Shown here piece after piece: positions 20,436 through 31,000 of a stretch of 64,000 bases of DNA. Each line of letters starts with the position of its first letter. The first letter of the stretch is position 1. Under the pieces are notes generated by a model. It did no database searches, was not told where the DNA came from, and saw only the letters and a program-made list of their open reading frames with translations. The stretch comes from Hanleya hanleyi (Eukaryota; Mollusca; Polyplacophora; Lepidopleurida; Hanleyidae): the NCBI GenBank assembly GCA_036873755.1, contig JAVTVY010017285.1, positions 1 to 64,000 of the forward strand, in the 5' to 3' direction. Both the position numbers and the translations under genes were made by a program.

Positions 20436-20908
20436 ATGACGGAGCATATAATACTGGCGTATCTCAGTTTGACCCCCGAGGTTTTCCTGCACGTTTATGC
20501 AGATAAGGTCGATATCATGGAGGAGGTGGGAGACATCTGTGATGCGGACCCTACACAACCGTGCCCGGCCCACATTCGTCTGTCCCGGGAGGGCTGGACC
20601 AAATTCAAACGGGTGTTGTCTGGTGAACTGGAAGGGCGACCTCATTCACTTGTGTCACGATGTGTACATCCGACGCGGCCCTTTCTTTGCTCAAATTGGC
20701 TCGGCTAGATGGGGGTACAGTGCATTTTACCCTTCACCCTGATCTATGGTCTGCATTGGAAGATGCCGTGGTAGATGTGGATCAAGTGCTTATCAAGCGG
20801 TCATCAGACGAGTTGGACTGGTCATTTACCATGGACACTGTGGAAGCCAACGAAGAAAATCAGAAAGAAACCCCGGCCCAAGATATACCCGTTATAAATA
20901 AACGATAG
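20436..20908 (+). pseudogene. Single-module Trp-motif gene, frameshifted in copy 1
   Basis: The gene matches the intact 160-residue gene at 60219-60701. The start MTEHIILAYLSLTPEV and the first Trp motif (REGWTKFKRVLSG) are intact. A one-base insertion near 20630 ('ggaagggcg' against 'ggacggcg') shifts the frame, and another extra base lies near 20692 ('caaattgg' against 'caattgg'). The last third is readable in another frame and ends PVINKR-stop. Its final codons contain the TATA box for the integrase gene. Confidence 0.75.
20893..20900 (+). promoter_or_regulatory. TATA box of the integrase gene, inside the upstream coding end
   Basis: TATAAATA lies in the last codons of the preceding gene (read as V-I-N-K), 46 bp before the ATG at 20939. 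Confidence 0.65.
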
Positions 20909-20938
20909 AGCCAGGGTCCATCATCATCATTTGTCACC

Positions 20939-22675
20939 ATGAAGCGCTGGGAGAAGGTGTTGGATAACTTATACTACAGTCCCGACAGTCCGGCGGCCTA
21001 TAGTGCATTGTCGGCTCTCTATCGAGCGGCCAAACCCCAGGGGATACAACGTGCCCAAGTCCGAGATTGGTTAAGAAAACAAGACACCTATACCTTACAT
21101 CGATCTGTCCGTCGCCATTTTCTACGGAACCGGGTCATCGTGGGAGGAATAGATGCCCAGTGGCAAGCGGATTTGGTCGATATGAGCGCCTTTGCCAAAC
21201 ACAACGATGGGAATCGGTATATCTTGACGTGCATCGATATCCTATCGAAGTATGCGTGGGTGGTACCCATCCGGACGAAAACGGGGGCGAATCTCATGGC
21301 GGCGTTCAAAGACATCTTCAAGACCGGGCGCAAACCTTTGTATTTGCAAACCGACGAAGGCACGGAATTCCTCAACAGACCGTTCCAACAGTTTCTGAAA
21401 GCCCAGAAGGTGTTTTTCTTCCATACGTACAACGAGACCAAGGCTTCCGTGGTGGAAAGGTTCAACAGGACATTCAAAGGCCGTATGTATAAATATTTCA
21501 CCTATAACAATACAAGGCGGTACATCGATGTTCTCCCGAAACTTGTGAGTGGTTACAATCGAGCCTATCACCGGAGTATAGAGAGAGCCCCCATTACCGT
21601 GACCCAACGCAATGAAGCCCAAGTCAGCCGTGTCTTGTACCCCATACAATCGCAACGAGCACCGAAGGAGATGTTCAAGGTCGGTGACCCTGTACGGATC
21701 AGTAAAGTCAAGGGCAAGTTCCCCTATCGAGCCTACATAGAGACGCTGTTGTCGCATGGGCGAGAATCTCAACTGACAGCCGCTTTATTCTACCAGGACA
21801 CAGCCCAGCACATGGGCGTAGAGAACGACAATGTGGGGTATAACAAACGGAAGGCTTTGACCGCGAACGGCGTCGCGGTGGATCTCATGGGTCGACTGCA
21901 CGCAGACATGTTCATGCAAGACCGGTACCTGTTGAACAAGATCCCCATCAAAATCCGACTGATACGGGCGCCTCCGACCTTCGCCTTGATGGACACTAAT
22001 GTAGACGGGCATGCAGCTGAATATAAGATTGTCATCCAAGACGCAGTCCTGTATGTCCGAAAAGTGAAACCGAATCCAGCCGTTCAATTGGGACACCTCA
22101 AAGCCTTGGAAACAAAACCAGCCCAGTATCCTATCCGACGTGTGCAAACCAAAGTGTTCTCTGTGTCTGCTGGAAATATGAGCGCCAACAAAGAAAATCT
22201 GTTCCTGGGGAAACTACCCAAGCGATTGATCCTGGCCTGTGTGGAAAATACCAGTTTCAGCGGAGCCTACCCAGAGAACCCGTTTGACTTTAAACATTTC
22301 GGCATCAATTTTGTGGCCCTGTATGTGGATGGACAACAGGTCCCAGCCACGGCCTTAACACCGAACTTTGGGCGCGCGAATTTCATTCGAGCCTATCAGA
22401 GCTTGTTTACAGCCACCGGTCAAATCAGCCAGGACGAAGGGAATATGATCAGTCGGGAGGACTACGCGAACGGATACACGTTGTTCTGTTTCGATCTGAA
22501 CCCCACCTTAGAGAACGACCATCAGCTGGCCCTCCCCAAGCAAGGCAATTTACGGTTGGAAATCCACTTTGCACGAGCCCTCCGGAGCACCGTCAATGTG
22601 ATCTGCTACGCCGAGTTTGACAACATCATTCAAGTGGACAAAGCGCACAACGTCCTGTGTGACTTCTCCACCTAA
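20939..22675 (+). CDS. Chimeric ORF: Polinton integrase fused in frame to major capsid protein
   Basis: Encodes 578 residues from the ATG in CACCATGA context. Residues 1-260 are a retroviral-type integrase: core with acidic triad D78, D139 and E173, then the 'YNRAYHRSI' region and the start of the C-terminal 'VGDPVRISK' barrel. Copy 2 shows the intact gene continuing into a chromodomain. Here, at about residue 261 (near 21719), the reading switches without a stop to a Polinton capsid protein of the F54H12.2-like family (RAYIETLLSHG ... YAEFDNIIQVD), which I take to be the double-jelly-roll major capsid protein. An internal deletion removed the integrase end, the ATPase-to-penton genes and the capsid N-terminus. 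Whether the chimera makes any functional product is unknown. The stop is one base before the protease ATG. Confidence 0.85.
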   Translation: MKRWEKVLDNLYYSPDSPAAYSALSALYRAAKPQGIQRAQVRDWLRKQDTYTLHRSVRRHFLRNRVIVGGIDAQWQADLVDMSAFAKHNDGNRYILTCIDILSKYAWVVPIRTKTGANLMAAFKDIFKTGRKPLYLQTDEGTEFLNRPFQQFLKAQKVFFFHTYNETKASVVERFNRTFKGRMYKYFTYNNTRRYIDVLPKLVSGYNRAYHRSIERAPITVTQRNEAQVSRVLYPIQSQRAPKEMFKVGDPVRISKVKGKFPYRAYIETLLSHGRESQLTAALFYQDTAQHMGVENDNVGYNKRKALTANGVAVDLMGRLHADMFMQDRYLLNKIPIKIRLIRAPPTFALMDTNVDGHAAEYKIVIQDAVLYVRKVKPNPAVQLGHLKALETKPAQYPIRRVQTKVFSVSAGNMSANKENLFLGKLPKRLILACVENTSFSGAYPENPFDFKHFGINFVALYVDGQQVPATALTPNFGRANFIRAYQSLFTATGQISQDEGNMISREDYANGYTLFCFDLNPTLENDHQLALPKQGNLRLEIHFARALRSTVNVICYAEFDNIIQVDKAHNVLCDFST

Positions 22676-22676
22676 C

Positions 22677-23150
22677 ATGGATAGAGACCAGATAACCACC
22701 GTGCTGGAGAATGACCCAGAGACACATATGGTCTTTCAAGGGGTGTTCGCCCGAGATGTGTTCCCATTAGACCGTATGTATCCTGCTGCTTACGTTCTCA
22801 ACATGGATCCGATGGATCGGCCCGGTGAACATTGGGTGGCCGTGTACTTGACAGAACAGCAGGGCCAATACTTTGACCCTTACGGCCTGCCACCCCTCCA
22901 TCCCGATTTAACAGACTTCATGGATCAAGGCACAGAGACGTGGTGTTGGAACAGTCAAACGTTGCAAAGCCTGACCAGTAGCGTGTGCGGACAATATTGC
23001 TTGTTTTACCTGTACCATCGATGCCGGGGAAGACCCTTATCTACCATCGTACAGATGTTTGACGAGTACCCCAAGGCCGAGGACCGCGATGTACTCGTAT
23101 ATGACTGGGCCGCCGATCATTTCAATGTACAAGCCCCGTTCTGGGATTAA
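22677..23150 (+). CDS. Adenain-like maturation cysteine protease
   Basis: Encodes 157 residues starting MDRDQITT; the ATG follows the capsid stop after a single base (TAAcATG). The catalytic residues of the adenovirus protease family are visible: His52 in GEHWVAVY, Asp67 in YFDPYG, Gln97, and nucleophile Cys104 in SSVCGQYCLFYLY. The Gln-Cys spacing of seven equals that of adenain. In Polintons this enzyme is expected to process capsid-associated proteins. The frame is intact and the motifs complete, so the gene could still encode an active fold. It lies last in the gene block, before a poly(A) signal. Confidence 0.9.
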   Translation: MDRDQITTVLENDPETHMVFQGVFARDVFPLDRMYPAAYVLNMDPMDRPGEHWVAVYLTEQQGQYFDPYGLPPLHPDLTDFMDQGTETWCWNSQTLQSLTSSVCGQYCLFYLYHRCRGRPLSTIVQMFDEYPKAEDRDVLVYDWAADHFNVQAPFWD

Positions 23151-23262
23151 GTTCTTTCAATGTAGAAGCCCCCCTGTTCTGGGCTTAAGTTTACAAGCCC
23201 CCTGTTCTGGGCTTCAGTTCTTTCAATGTACAAGCCCTCTGTTCTGGGCTTCAATTTTCACG
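23124..23262 (+). repeat. Tandem copies of the protease gene's terminal codons
   Basis: The gene's last stretch, 'ttcaatgtacaagcccc' plus 'ttctgggattaa', is followed by three degenerate copies ('tgttctgggctt' units). The repeat thus grew from the coding 3' end into the 3' UTR. Polinton 2 has the same array at 54185-54325. Confidence 0.75.
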
Positions 23263-23288
23263 TGGTTGTTCTCACGTTGTTGTTGTTG

Positions 23289-23294
23289 AATAAA
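23289..23294 (+). terminator. Poly(A) signal AATAAA after the protease gene
   Basis: AATAAA sits about 140 bp past the stop, and the equivalent lies in Polinton 2 at 54141-54146 (minus strand). Confidence 0.6.
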
Positions 23295-23469
23295 AAACAA
23301 AATGAGATCTCACCCCAAAAAAACCCTGTCTTGTGTGTTTTCTTTATGAGCATAATGCATGAAAGCTATAACAGACATGTGGGGATTCGGTGAAACTGGC
23401 TTCGAACACCATGGAGAAAGTAGCCCATCAGTGGCCTAGGATAATCCGAACTTCACCCGCGCAGGCGTG

Positions 23470-25684
23470 CGGCCGGATAAGGCGCGCGCGCGCGCTGCGG
23501 CCGGAGTAACCCGCGCGCGCGCGCGCTGCGGCCAGGGCGGGGCCGGCCCGGGCCGGGCCGGGCCGGAAAAAACCCCGGAGGTTGAACATCCGGACCCCTA
23601 CGTCTAAGGGGAACATTGGAACTCTTCTGTATTCAAAGGTAGTTTTAGTGAAACCCCAAAGTGACGTCGGTGCGCAGAACCCACACCACCACCCACCCCC
23701 AACCAGGGACCCCTAGTGGTGGGTCACACACACACCCCCACGCATCCCCCAACATGCCTGCTTTCTATACTACGACCAGACTGCGCATGCGCAGACCCTT
23801 GAACAAGGACGAATCCTGAGTCCAATCGGATGCTGCTTCACAAGAGCTTCAACATAAGACCTCATACGACTCCATCGGACCCATAGTGACCCCTGTCGGC
23901 GCCAAAATGTCTATTTCCATACACTTTCTCTACTGCGCATGCGCAGAATGACGTCAATTCCACGTCACACCCACCCCGTCGGATACTCCCTCACGACTGC
24001 TTCACATGGATACCTCACTCGATCCCATCGGCCCAATAGGGGCCCACCTAAACCCCAACACGTCTATTTCTATACTACGGCCAGACTGCGCATGCGCAAA
24101 CTATTGACAACGAACGACACAATAGCCCAGGCGGATGCTTCCTCATGACAGCTTCAAAATAAGACCTCATACGACACCATAGGATCATTAGGGGCTCACC
24201 TAAACCCTAAAACGTCTATTTTCACACCGTTTTCCCAGAATTCCCTGTCTGCGCATGCGCAGAATGTGGACAACGGCCGAGACACTAGTCCAATCGGATG
24301 CCCTCTCACCTAGGCTTCACATTGATACCTCACTCAACTCCATCGGTTCATTAGTGGCTCACCTACATCCCAAAACGTCTATTTTCATACCCTTTGTCTG
24401 TTGCGCATGCGCAGAATGACGATATTCCGACCCCACATCCACCCAGTGGGATGTCCCTCACATAGGCTTCACATGGATACCTCACTCGACCCCATCGGTC
24501 CATTAGTGGCTGCCCTAACCCCAAAACGGCTATTTCCATACCCTTGGTCTACCGCGCATGCGCAGAATGACGATATTTCAACCCTACCCGTCGGATGCGC
24601 CTTCACGAATGCTTCACATTGATACCTCATACGTGGCTCCCCTAGATCCAGTGGCTCCCCTAGATCCCAAAACGTGTATTCCATACCCTTGGTCTACCGC
24701 GCATGCGCAGAATGACCATATTCCAACCCCACACCCAGCCCCTCGGATGCCCCCTCACATAGGCTTCACATGATACCTCATACGACCCCATCGGTCCATT
24801 AGGGGCTCCCCTAGATCCCAAAACGTGTATTTCCATACCCTTGGTCTACCGCGCATGCGCAGAATGACCATATTCCAACCGCACACACACCCCATCAGAT
24901 GCCCCTTCACGAATGCTTCACATTGATACCTCATACAACCCCATCGGTCCATTAGGGGCTCCCCTAGATCCCAAAACGTGTATTTTCATACCCTTGGTCT
25001 ACCGCGCATGCGCAGAATGACCATATTTCAACCTCACACACACCCCATCAGATGCCCGTTCACGAATGCTTCACATTGATACCTCATACAACCCCATCGG
25101 TACACTAGGGACCCCTCTCGCCCCCTTCGGGGATCTCCGTGTCTCTTCGGGCACCTCCGTGTCTCTTCGGTGATCTCCGTGACATCTTCGCAACATTGTA
25201 GCGAACGTGCAACAATGTTGCAATCTCCTATCATGTTCCCACGGACCTCACCGAAAAGACACGGACCTGTCACCTCCGTAACATCTTCACTAGATATAGT
25301 ACTTCATCGACAATGGGGACTACTTTTTCCAAGGCCGTCCATAGATCAGGGAACGGACCTCACCGAAAAGACACGGACCTGACCGAAGAAACACGGAGGT
25401 GAACGACATTGTGGAAAAAACCCCAGTACATGTTCCGCTCACCGAAAAGACACGGAGATGAACGACATTGAGTCCCCACAGACAGGTCAGTACATATCCT
25501 ATCATGTTCACAGGTCACGCTCCATTCACCCAGACCGGAAGTGACGTCATACGGCAAGGTCACGCTCCATTCACCCAGACCGGAAGTGACGTCATACGGG
25601 ACTGGTGGCACCCCCTGGCGGAAAAAGGGGACCAAGAGTTACCTCCCTGGAAAACGGCTCTCGAAATACGCTTATACTACTACT
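23470..25684 (-). repeat. Polinton 1 right inverted arm
   Basis: Inverse of 16271-17990 but longer. A GC-rich block at 23470-23570 comes first, then about nine NRF1-type palindrome units (23782, 23934, 24087, 24250, 24412, 24553, 24699, about 24850, about 25008), the 18/21-bp repeat, duplicated CRE/ETS blocks and the terminus. It holds no gene. From 25685 to 26205 I see nothing recognisable. Confidence 0.85.
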
Positions 25685-27076
25685 CATTTCACATTGTTTG
25701 ATTCACGAAGAATCTGATCCCGTGTTAAATAACGAAAGAAAAATATTGCTCCATGTCTGTGTTGGGGGTTGCATGCTTCATTTTCTTCTTTGGCGAGAAT
25801 AGATTTTTTGGGGAATTGTGCGAGGGTATATGGCAAAAATGTACAACAGAATAATTAATCATCTTAATTCAGTTTGAAAATCATCATTGGACATGGCGTA
25901 CACTTTCATCCATGGCTTTTATTTTGCTGGGGGAATTGCACAAAACCAATTATTCGGTCAGATTGTGTGACTGTAACTTCCTGTTTGTCGATTTGGACAC
26001 AGTTAGCCAATGTAGTACTTCCAGTTATCTTTTACTCTTAATCATCAACATGAATTGTAATTAGCGACCTCTTTTCGATCAGTTTTTGATATCACGGTGA
26101 AATATATATTTCTTGGCACAAAACAATTGTACTGTATTAAGGAATAGTCCTTCATTAACATGCGCTTATGAGGTCCTACAGGCATGGTGCTCCCTATTCA
26201 ACAAGAACTGTTATTAGTATTATATTATATATAGAATAAGGGGAAACATGGCATGCAAAAGTTTCTCAAATGAACTTCAACCGAGAAAAAAAGTAAAACC
26301 TCTCTCTATGTATTCAGTGGTATGGCTATTATACCTGATACACATTCATATAGGTGCCATATATTTTAACGAGTGTGCCCCCCCCAATTAATTTACATAT
26401 ATTATCCTCTCTTAAGCTGATGAATAATTGAAAAAAAATCAACCTACTGAAACGAACATCCTATATTTCCTTAAATAGGAACTATTGGTTCTCTTGAGCT
26501 GACTCTGATACACACAGATAGACGTACACCCCTCTGAACAATGCAATAATTATGTTGAGGAGCGCGAAAAGACCTGTTTTCCTCATTTGGAATTTCCGAT
26601 GGGTATACCTGTAATATATTTAGGGAATCTGCTTCTATCAAGGGACTAGTTTTGTAATGTTACCATTTTATCATATTTTGCGCCTCTGTCAAATTTATTA
26701 TTTGCATTAGTTAATTCAAAAAAATTCAGCTAGGAAAACACCGCGCAGTGAATCGTCGTATTCAACGAAATAATGAACTTCAGAGTGTAGAAAGTACCGA
26801 GACACAAGCTATACATTATTCGCAGAAGTTGATGAATGTGTATTACAAAATTACAGAAGATTGACTTTAACGTACTCTGATATGTCATGAAAAGTATGCA
26901 TACCTGGTACACTTGATGCTCCTGTTGTGACGGAATGCCAATTTCCTTCACTACGGAGTCACTAAGTTGGTTCCCCACTGCAGACTGAAATCCATTTTCT
27001 TTATATTCAGTTCCAAGGTTTTCGATTTACTATACAGATTATCACACAAAGTTCCACGAGATTTTCAAATATTCTA

Positions 27077-27250
27077 TGGGTGGGTGACCGGGTGGTGTAC
27101 TGGCTAGGCTGCTCAATGTCTAAGATAATAAGAACTGTGGACACTCTCGTGTCCTGGCACATGTAGGTACTGTCACTATATGACTGACAAATTGTTGAAA
27201 ACGACCGTTAAATTCTAGACACTCACTCACTCGCTCACTTACTCACTCAA
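27077..27250 (+). repeat. tRNA-derived SINE-like repeat with (ACTC)n tail
   Basis: The head 'gggtgaccgggtggtgtact' resembles a tRNA 5' half with an A-box-like block. The 3' end is 'cactcactcactcgctcact', a simple-repeat tail common in molluscan SINEs. A clear B box is not visible, so the call is tentative. Confidence 0.4.
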
Positions 27251-27742
27251 GTATTTTAACTTTGGAATGACGTCTACGATTGAGCCACATTCACTGCTGT
27301 TTCAATAGCATTTTCATCGTGGATATTTACATCGATTCCTATTTAAATATCTAATTTCCATAACCTTCATACCCCGTATCTGTTCGAAATTTACGAAATA
27401 TTCCGCAGCTCGAAGACTTCTTTATTTAAAAGGGCAGGGAAGCGTTCAATCCATAAATGTCCACTTTCGCTTTCAAGACAAACGGGAGTGAGGCCAGACG
27501 AGATGCCGCTGACATCAGTGACGCCGCATTATGAAGTTGCGAGTCCAAAACATTCAGAATTCAGTGACGTTTCGTTGCTGTCCCTTGTGACTGCGCCGCA
27601 ACTTTCGCAAATGGATATGTTGGATACTTGGAGCCGCCTTGATAGCCATTAATTTCAATTTTACCCAAACATAAATTTCAAATAAATCTCATCGAGCATG
27701 TACACAGTGAGCATATATGTGATGTATTGTATAGACATAGAC

Positions 27743-28087
27743 TTACCCGGCCATTATGGGGAACATCTGGAAGTCTGGATGGTTCTCATAATCCATGTCA
27801 AGAAGAATAGTGTCCGTTCCTGCGAAGTCTACTCGGGGTTCGAGCTCTCCTTTGATTCGGCTTAGCCCCACACCACTACCCTTCGCGCTATATGTCAGCG
27901 ACACATCTTTATGTTCTCTGCGCAATTCAGTGTATGTTCCCATCCAGACTTGGTAGACTTCCCGTGGGAACGACGCTCCGGCCCCGAAGATATTCACGGG
28001 TTCTGCTTTCGCGCTATAATAACTGAATACCAAAATAAACACAACTTTTGTGCCCCACAGGTCCCGTCCATATTTACAAGGTGTCAT
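27743..28087 (-). CDS. First exon of a secreted PstS-like (periplasmic phosphate-binding type) domain protein
   Basis: From the ATG at 28087 the frame gives MTPCKYGRDLW, then a hydrophobic stretch (VVFILVFSYYSAKA) that reads as a signal peptide. A domain start follows with the hallmarks of PstS-type binding proteins: FGAGASFPREVYQVW, then YSAKGSGVG, then VDFAGTDT. The exon ends at a canonical donor, ATGGCCGG followed by GTAAGT, so it is the first coding exon of a spliced host gene. The frame is also open upstream to 28135. PstS-like domains are mainly bacterial, though secreted or receptor-linked versions in invertebrates are possible. I could not find the following exons with confidence. An identical copy is at 33053-33397. 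Confidence 0.6.
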   Translation of the reverse strand: MTPCKYGRDLWGTKVVFILVFSYYSAKAEPVNIFGAGASFPREVYQVWMGTYTELRREHKDVSLTYSAKGSGVGLSRIKGELEPRVDFAGTDTILLDMDYENHPDFQMFPIMAG

Positions 28088-31000
28088 TGTCCGTTCACTG
28101 GCGATTCGGTATAGAAGCAGCGGTCTCACAAGCATAATATGCTAGTTATCTTGTCTAGTCAAAGATAAAACCCACGTTGATGCAAACAATATATAGATTT
28201 AGCATTTTAACTAATTTTGCAGCCAAAAACCCAGTGGCCGCTGTACGCACATACACTGCTCTTGTCTAAATCATCTCATCCGTATGGGTTCGGATTACGG
28301 CTAAGAGTTACCGAATCGTTCAGCCACCATCCGCACGTTAACTTCGAATATACCGAGCTTTTCGCCGATCGAACTGTAAGTTTGTACGAAAGCTCTCGCG
28401 TCAACCTTTACTAAAGGTTGAATATGAGTGATTACTTGTTCCGGTTGAATTCAATACACCTCAGGTGCCAGTACCGTTGATATCACCCGAACAAAATAAA
28501 TTAATAACGCTTAATGACGATATATATAACCGCGAATCGGAAATCTGTCCAATCGAAGAAGCTCTAGGTAATCATCCACATGGTGGTTGGTTTCAGGCTA
28601 TTGACATTAGATCGACGATCTTGCATATAGGCAATATTCTTCATTCGATTCGTCTTGATATAATATATCTCTCCACTCTCCTTTGTTATTTGTTTTAAAC
28701 TATATATACATGTAAAGATATCAACTGAATTAAGAAAGGTGTTATGCAATATAAATAAAGAATTTTGTTAATGGACCGCGAAATCTGAATAGGAAGAGGC
28801 TTTTGAACTGCAATTTCTAGGAAATACCGGTAACGACAATTACCTGTGTATCCATTCCGGACCTCTCATGCGAAAAGAAAGCGCGTCGAACTGAGATTAT
28901 TGGAAACCTACCTTATGACGTGCAATTATCTATAGACAGTCCGCGTCAGATATGGAAGCTGAAACAATGTCCAGTCCGCTATTAACAGTTGACTACAATA
29001 TCTGGACTTTTGACTCTGATTCACACAGAACTGTTATTAATATTATATTATATATAGAATAAGGGGAAACATGGCATGCAAAAGTTTCTCAAATGGACTT
29101 CAACCGAGAAAAAAAGTAAAACCTCTCTCTATGTATTCAGTGGTATGGCTATTACCTGATACACATTCATATAGGTGCCATATATTTTAACGAGTGTGGC
29201 CCCCCCAATTAATTTACATATATTATCATCTCTTAAGCTGATGAATAATTGAAAAAAAATCAACCTACAGAAATGAACATCCTATATTTCCTTAAATAGG
29301 AACTATTGGTTCTCTTGAGCTGACTCTGATACACACAGATAGACGTACACCCCTCTGAACAATGCAATAATTATGTTGAGGAGCGCGAAAAGACCTGTTT
29401 TCCTCATTTGGAATTTCCGATGGGTATACCTGTAATATATTTAGGGAATCTGCTTATATCAAGGGACTAGTTTTACCAGTGGGCGCTGTACGCACATACA
29501 CTGCTCTTGTCTATATCATCTCATCCGTATGGGTTCGGATTACGGCTAAGAGTTACCGAATCGTTCAGCCACCATCCGCACGTTAACTTGGAATATACCG
29601 AGCTTTTCGCCGATCGAACTGTAAGTTTGTACGAAAGCTCTCGCGTCAACCTTTACTAAAGGCTGAATATGAGTGATTACTTGTTCCGGTTGAATTCAAT
29701 ACACCTCAGGTGCCAGTACCGTTGATATCACCCGAACAAAATAAATTAATAACGCTTAATGACGATATATATAACCGCGAATCGGAAATCTGTCCAACCG
29801 AAGAAGCTCTAGGTAATCATCCACATGGTGGTTGGTTTCAGGCTATTGACATTAGATCGACGATCTTGCATATAGGCAATATTCTTCATTCGATTCGTCT
29901 TGATATAATATATCTCTCCACTCTCCTTTGTTATTTGTTTTAAACTATATATACATGTAAAGATATCAACTGAATTAAGAAAGGTGTTATGCAATATAAA
30001 TAAAAAATTTTGTTAATGGACCGCGAAATCTGAATAGGAAGAGGCTTTTGAACTGCAATTTCTAGGAAATACCGGTATCGACAATTACCTGTGTATCTAT
30101 TGCAGATCTCTCATGCGAAAAGAAAGCGCGTCGAACTGAGATTATTGGAAACCTACCTTATGACGTGCAATTATCTATAGACAGTCCGCGTCAGATATGG
30201 AAGCTGAAACAATGTCCAGTCCGCTATTAACAGCTGACTACAATATCTGGACTTTTGACTCTGATTCACAGAACTGTTATTAATATTATATTATATATAG
30301 AATAAGGGGAAACATGGCATGCAAAAGTTTCTCAAATGGACTTCAACCGAGAAAAAAAGTAAAACCTCTCTCTATGTATTCAGTGGTATGGCTATTACCT
30401 GATACACATTCATATAGGTGCCATATATTTTAACGAGTGTGGCCCCCCCAATTAATTTACATATATTATCATCTCTTAAGCTGATGAATAATTGAAAAAA
30501 AATCAACCTACAGAAATGAACATCCTATATTTCCTTAAATAGGAACTATTGGTTCTCTTGAGCTGACTCTGATACACACAGATAGACGTACACCCCTCTG
30601 AACAATGCAATAATTATGTTGAGGAGCGCGAAAAGACCTGTTTTCCTCATTTGGAATTTCCGATGGGTATACCTGTAATATATTTAGGGAATCTGCTTAT
30701 ATCAAGGGACTAGTTTTACCAGTGGGCGCTGTACGCACATACACTGCTCTTGTCTATATCATCTCATCCGTATGGGTTCGGATTACGGCTAAGAGTTACC
30801 GAATCGTTCAGCCACCATCCGCACGTTAACTTGGAATATACCGAGCTTTTCGCCGATCGAACTGTAAGTTTGTACGAAAGCTCTCGCGTCAACCTTTACT
30901 AAAGGCTGAATATGAGTGATTACTTGTTCCGGTTGAATTCAATACACCTCAGGTGCCAGTACCGTTGATATCACCCGAACAAAATAAATTAATAACGCTT

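Larger units (their letters stand above)
16271..25684 (+). mobile_element. Polinton/Maverick element, copy 1
   Basis: The element is 9.4 kb. It starts AGTAGTAGTAGAAGCG and ends with the inverse (one mismatch), so it has the AG...CT termini of Polintons. Long inverted arms (16271 to about 17990 and about 23470 to 25684) enclose a plus-strand gene block at 18.4-23.2 kb: Trp-module proteins, a tail-anchored protein, an integrase-capsid chimera and an adenain-like protease. ATPase, penton and Pro-rich genes found in copy 2 are missing, removed by one internal deletion inside the chimera. No DNA polymerase B is present. The 6-bp flanks (ATTCGT and CATTTC) do not match, so a target duplication is not evident. 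Confidence 0.85.

Noticed and set aside
26730..26978. 82-residue minus-strand frame as the second exon of the PstS-like gene
   Set aside because: A GTATGC donor follows '...HQVYQ', but the sequence does not show the expected continuation of the domain and the acceptor is unclear.
28465..28698. 77-residue ORF repeated in each array unit
   Set aside because: Repetition only mirrors the tandem array; no domain, a broken copy in unit 5, and an alternative frame on the other strand is equally open.
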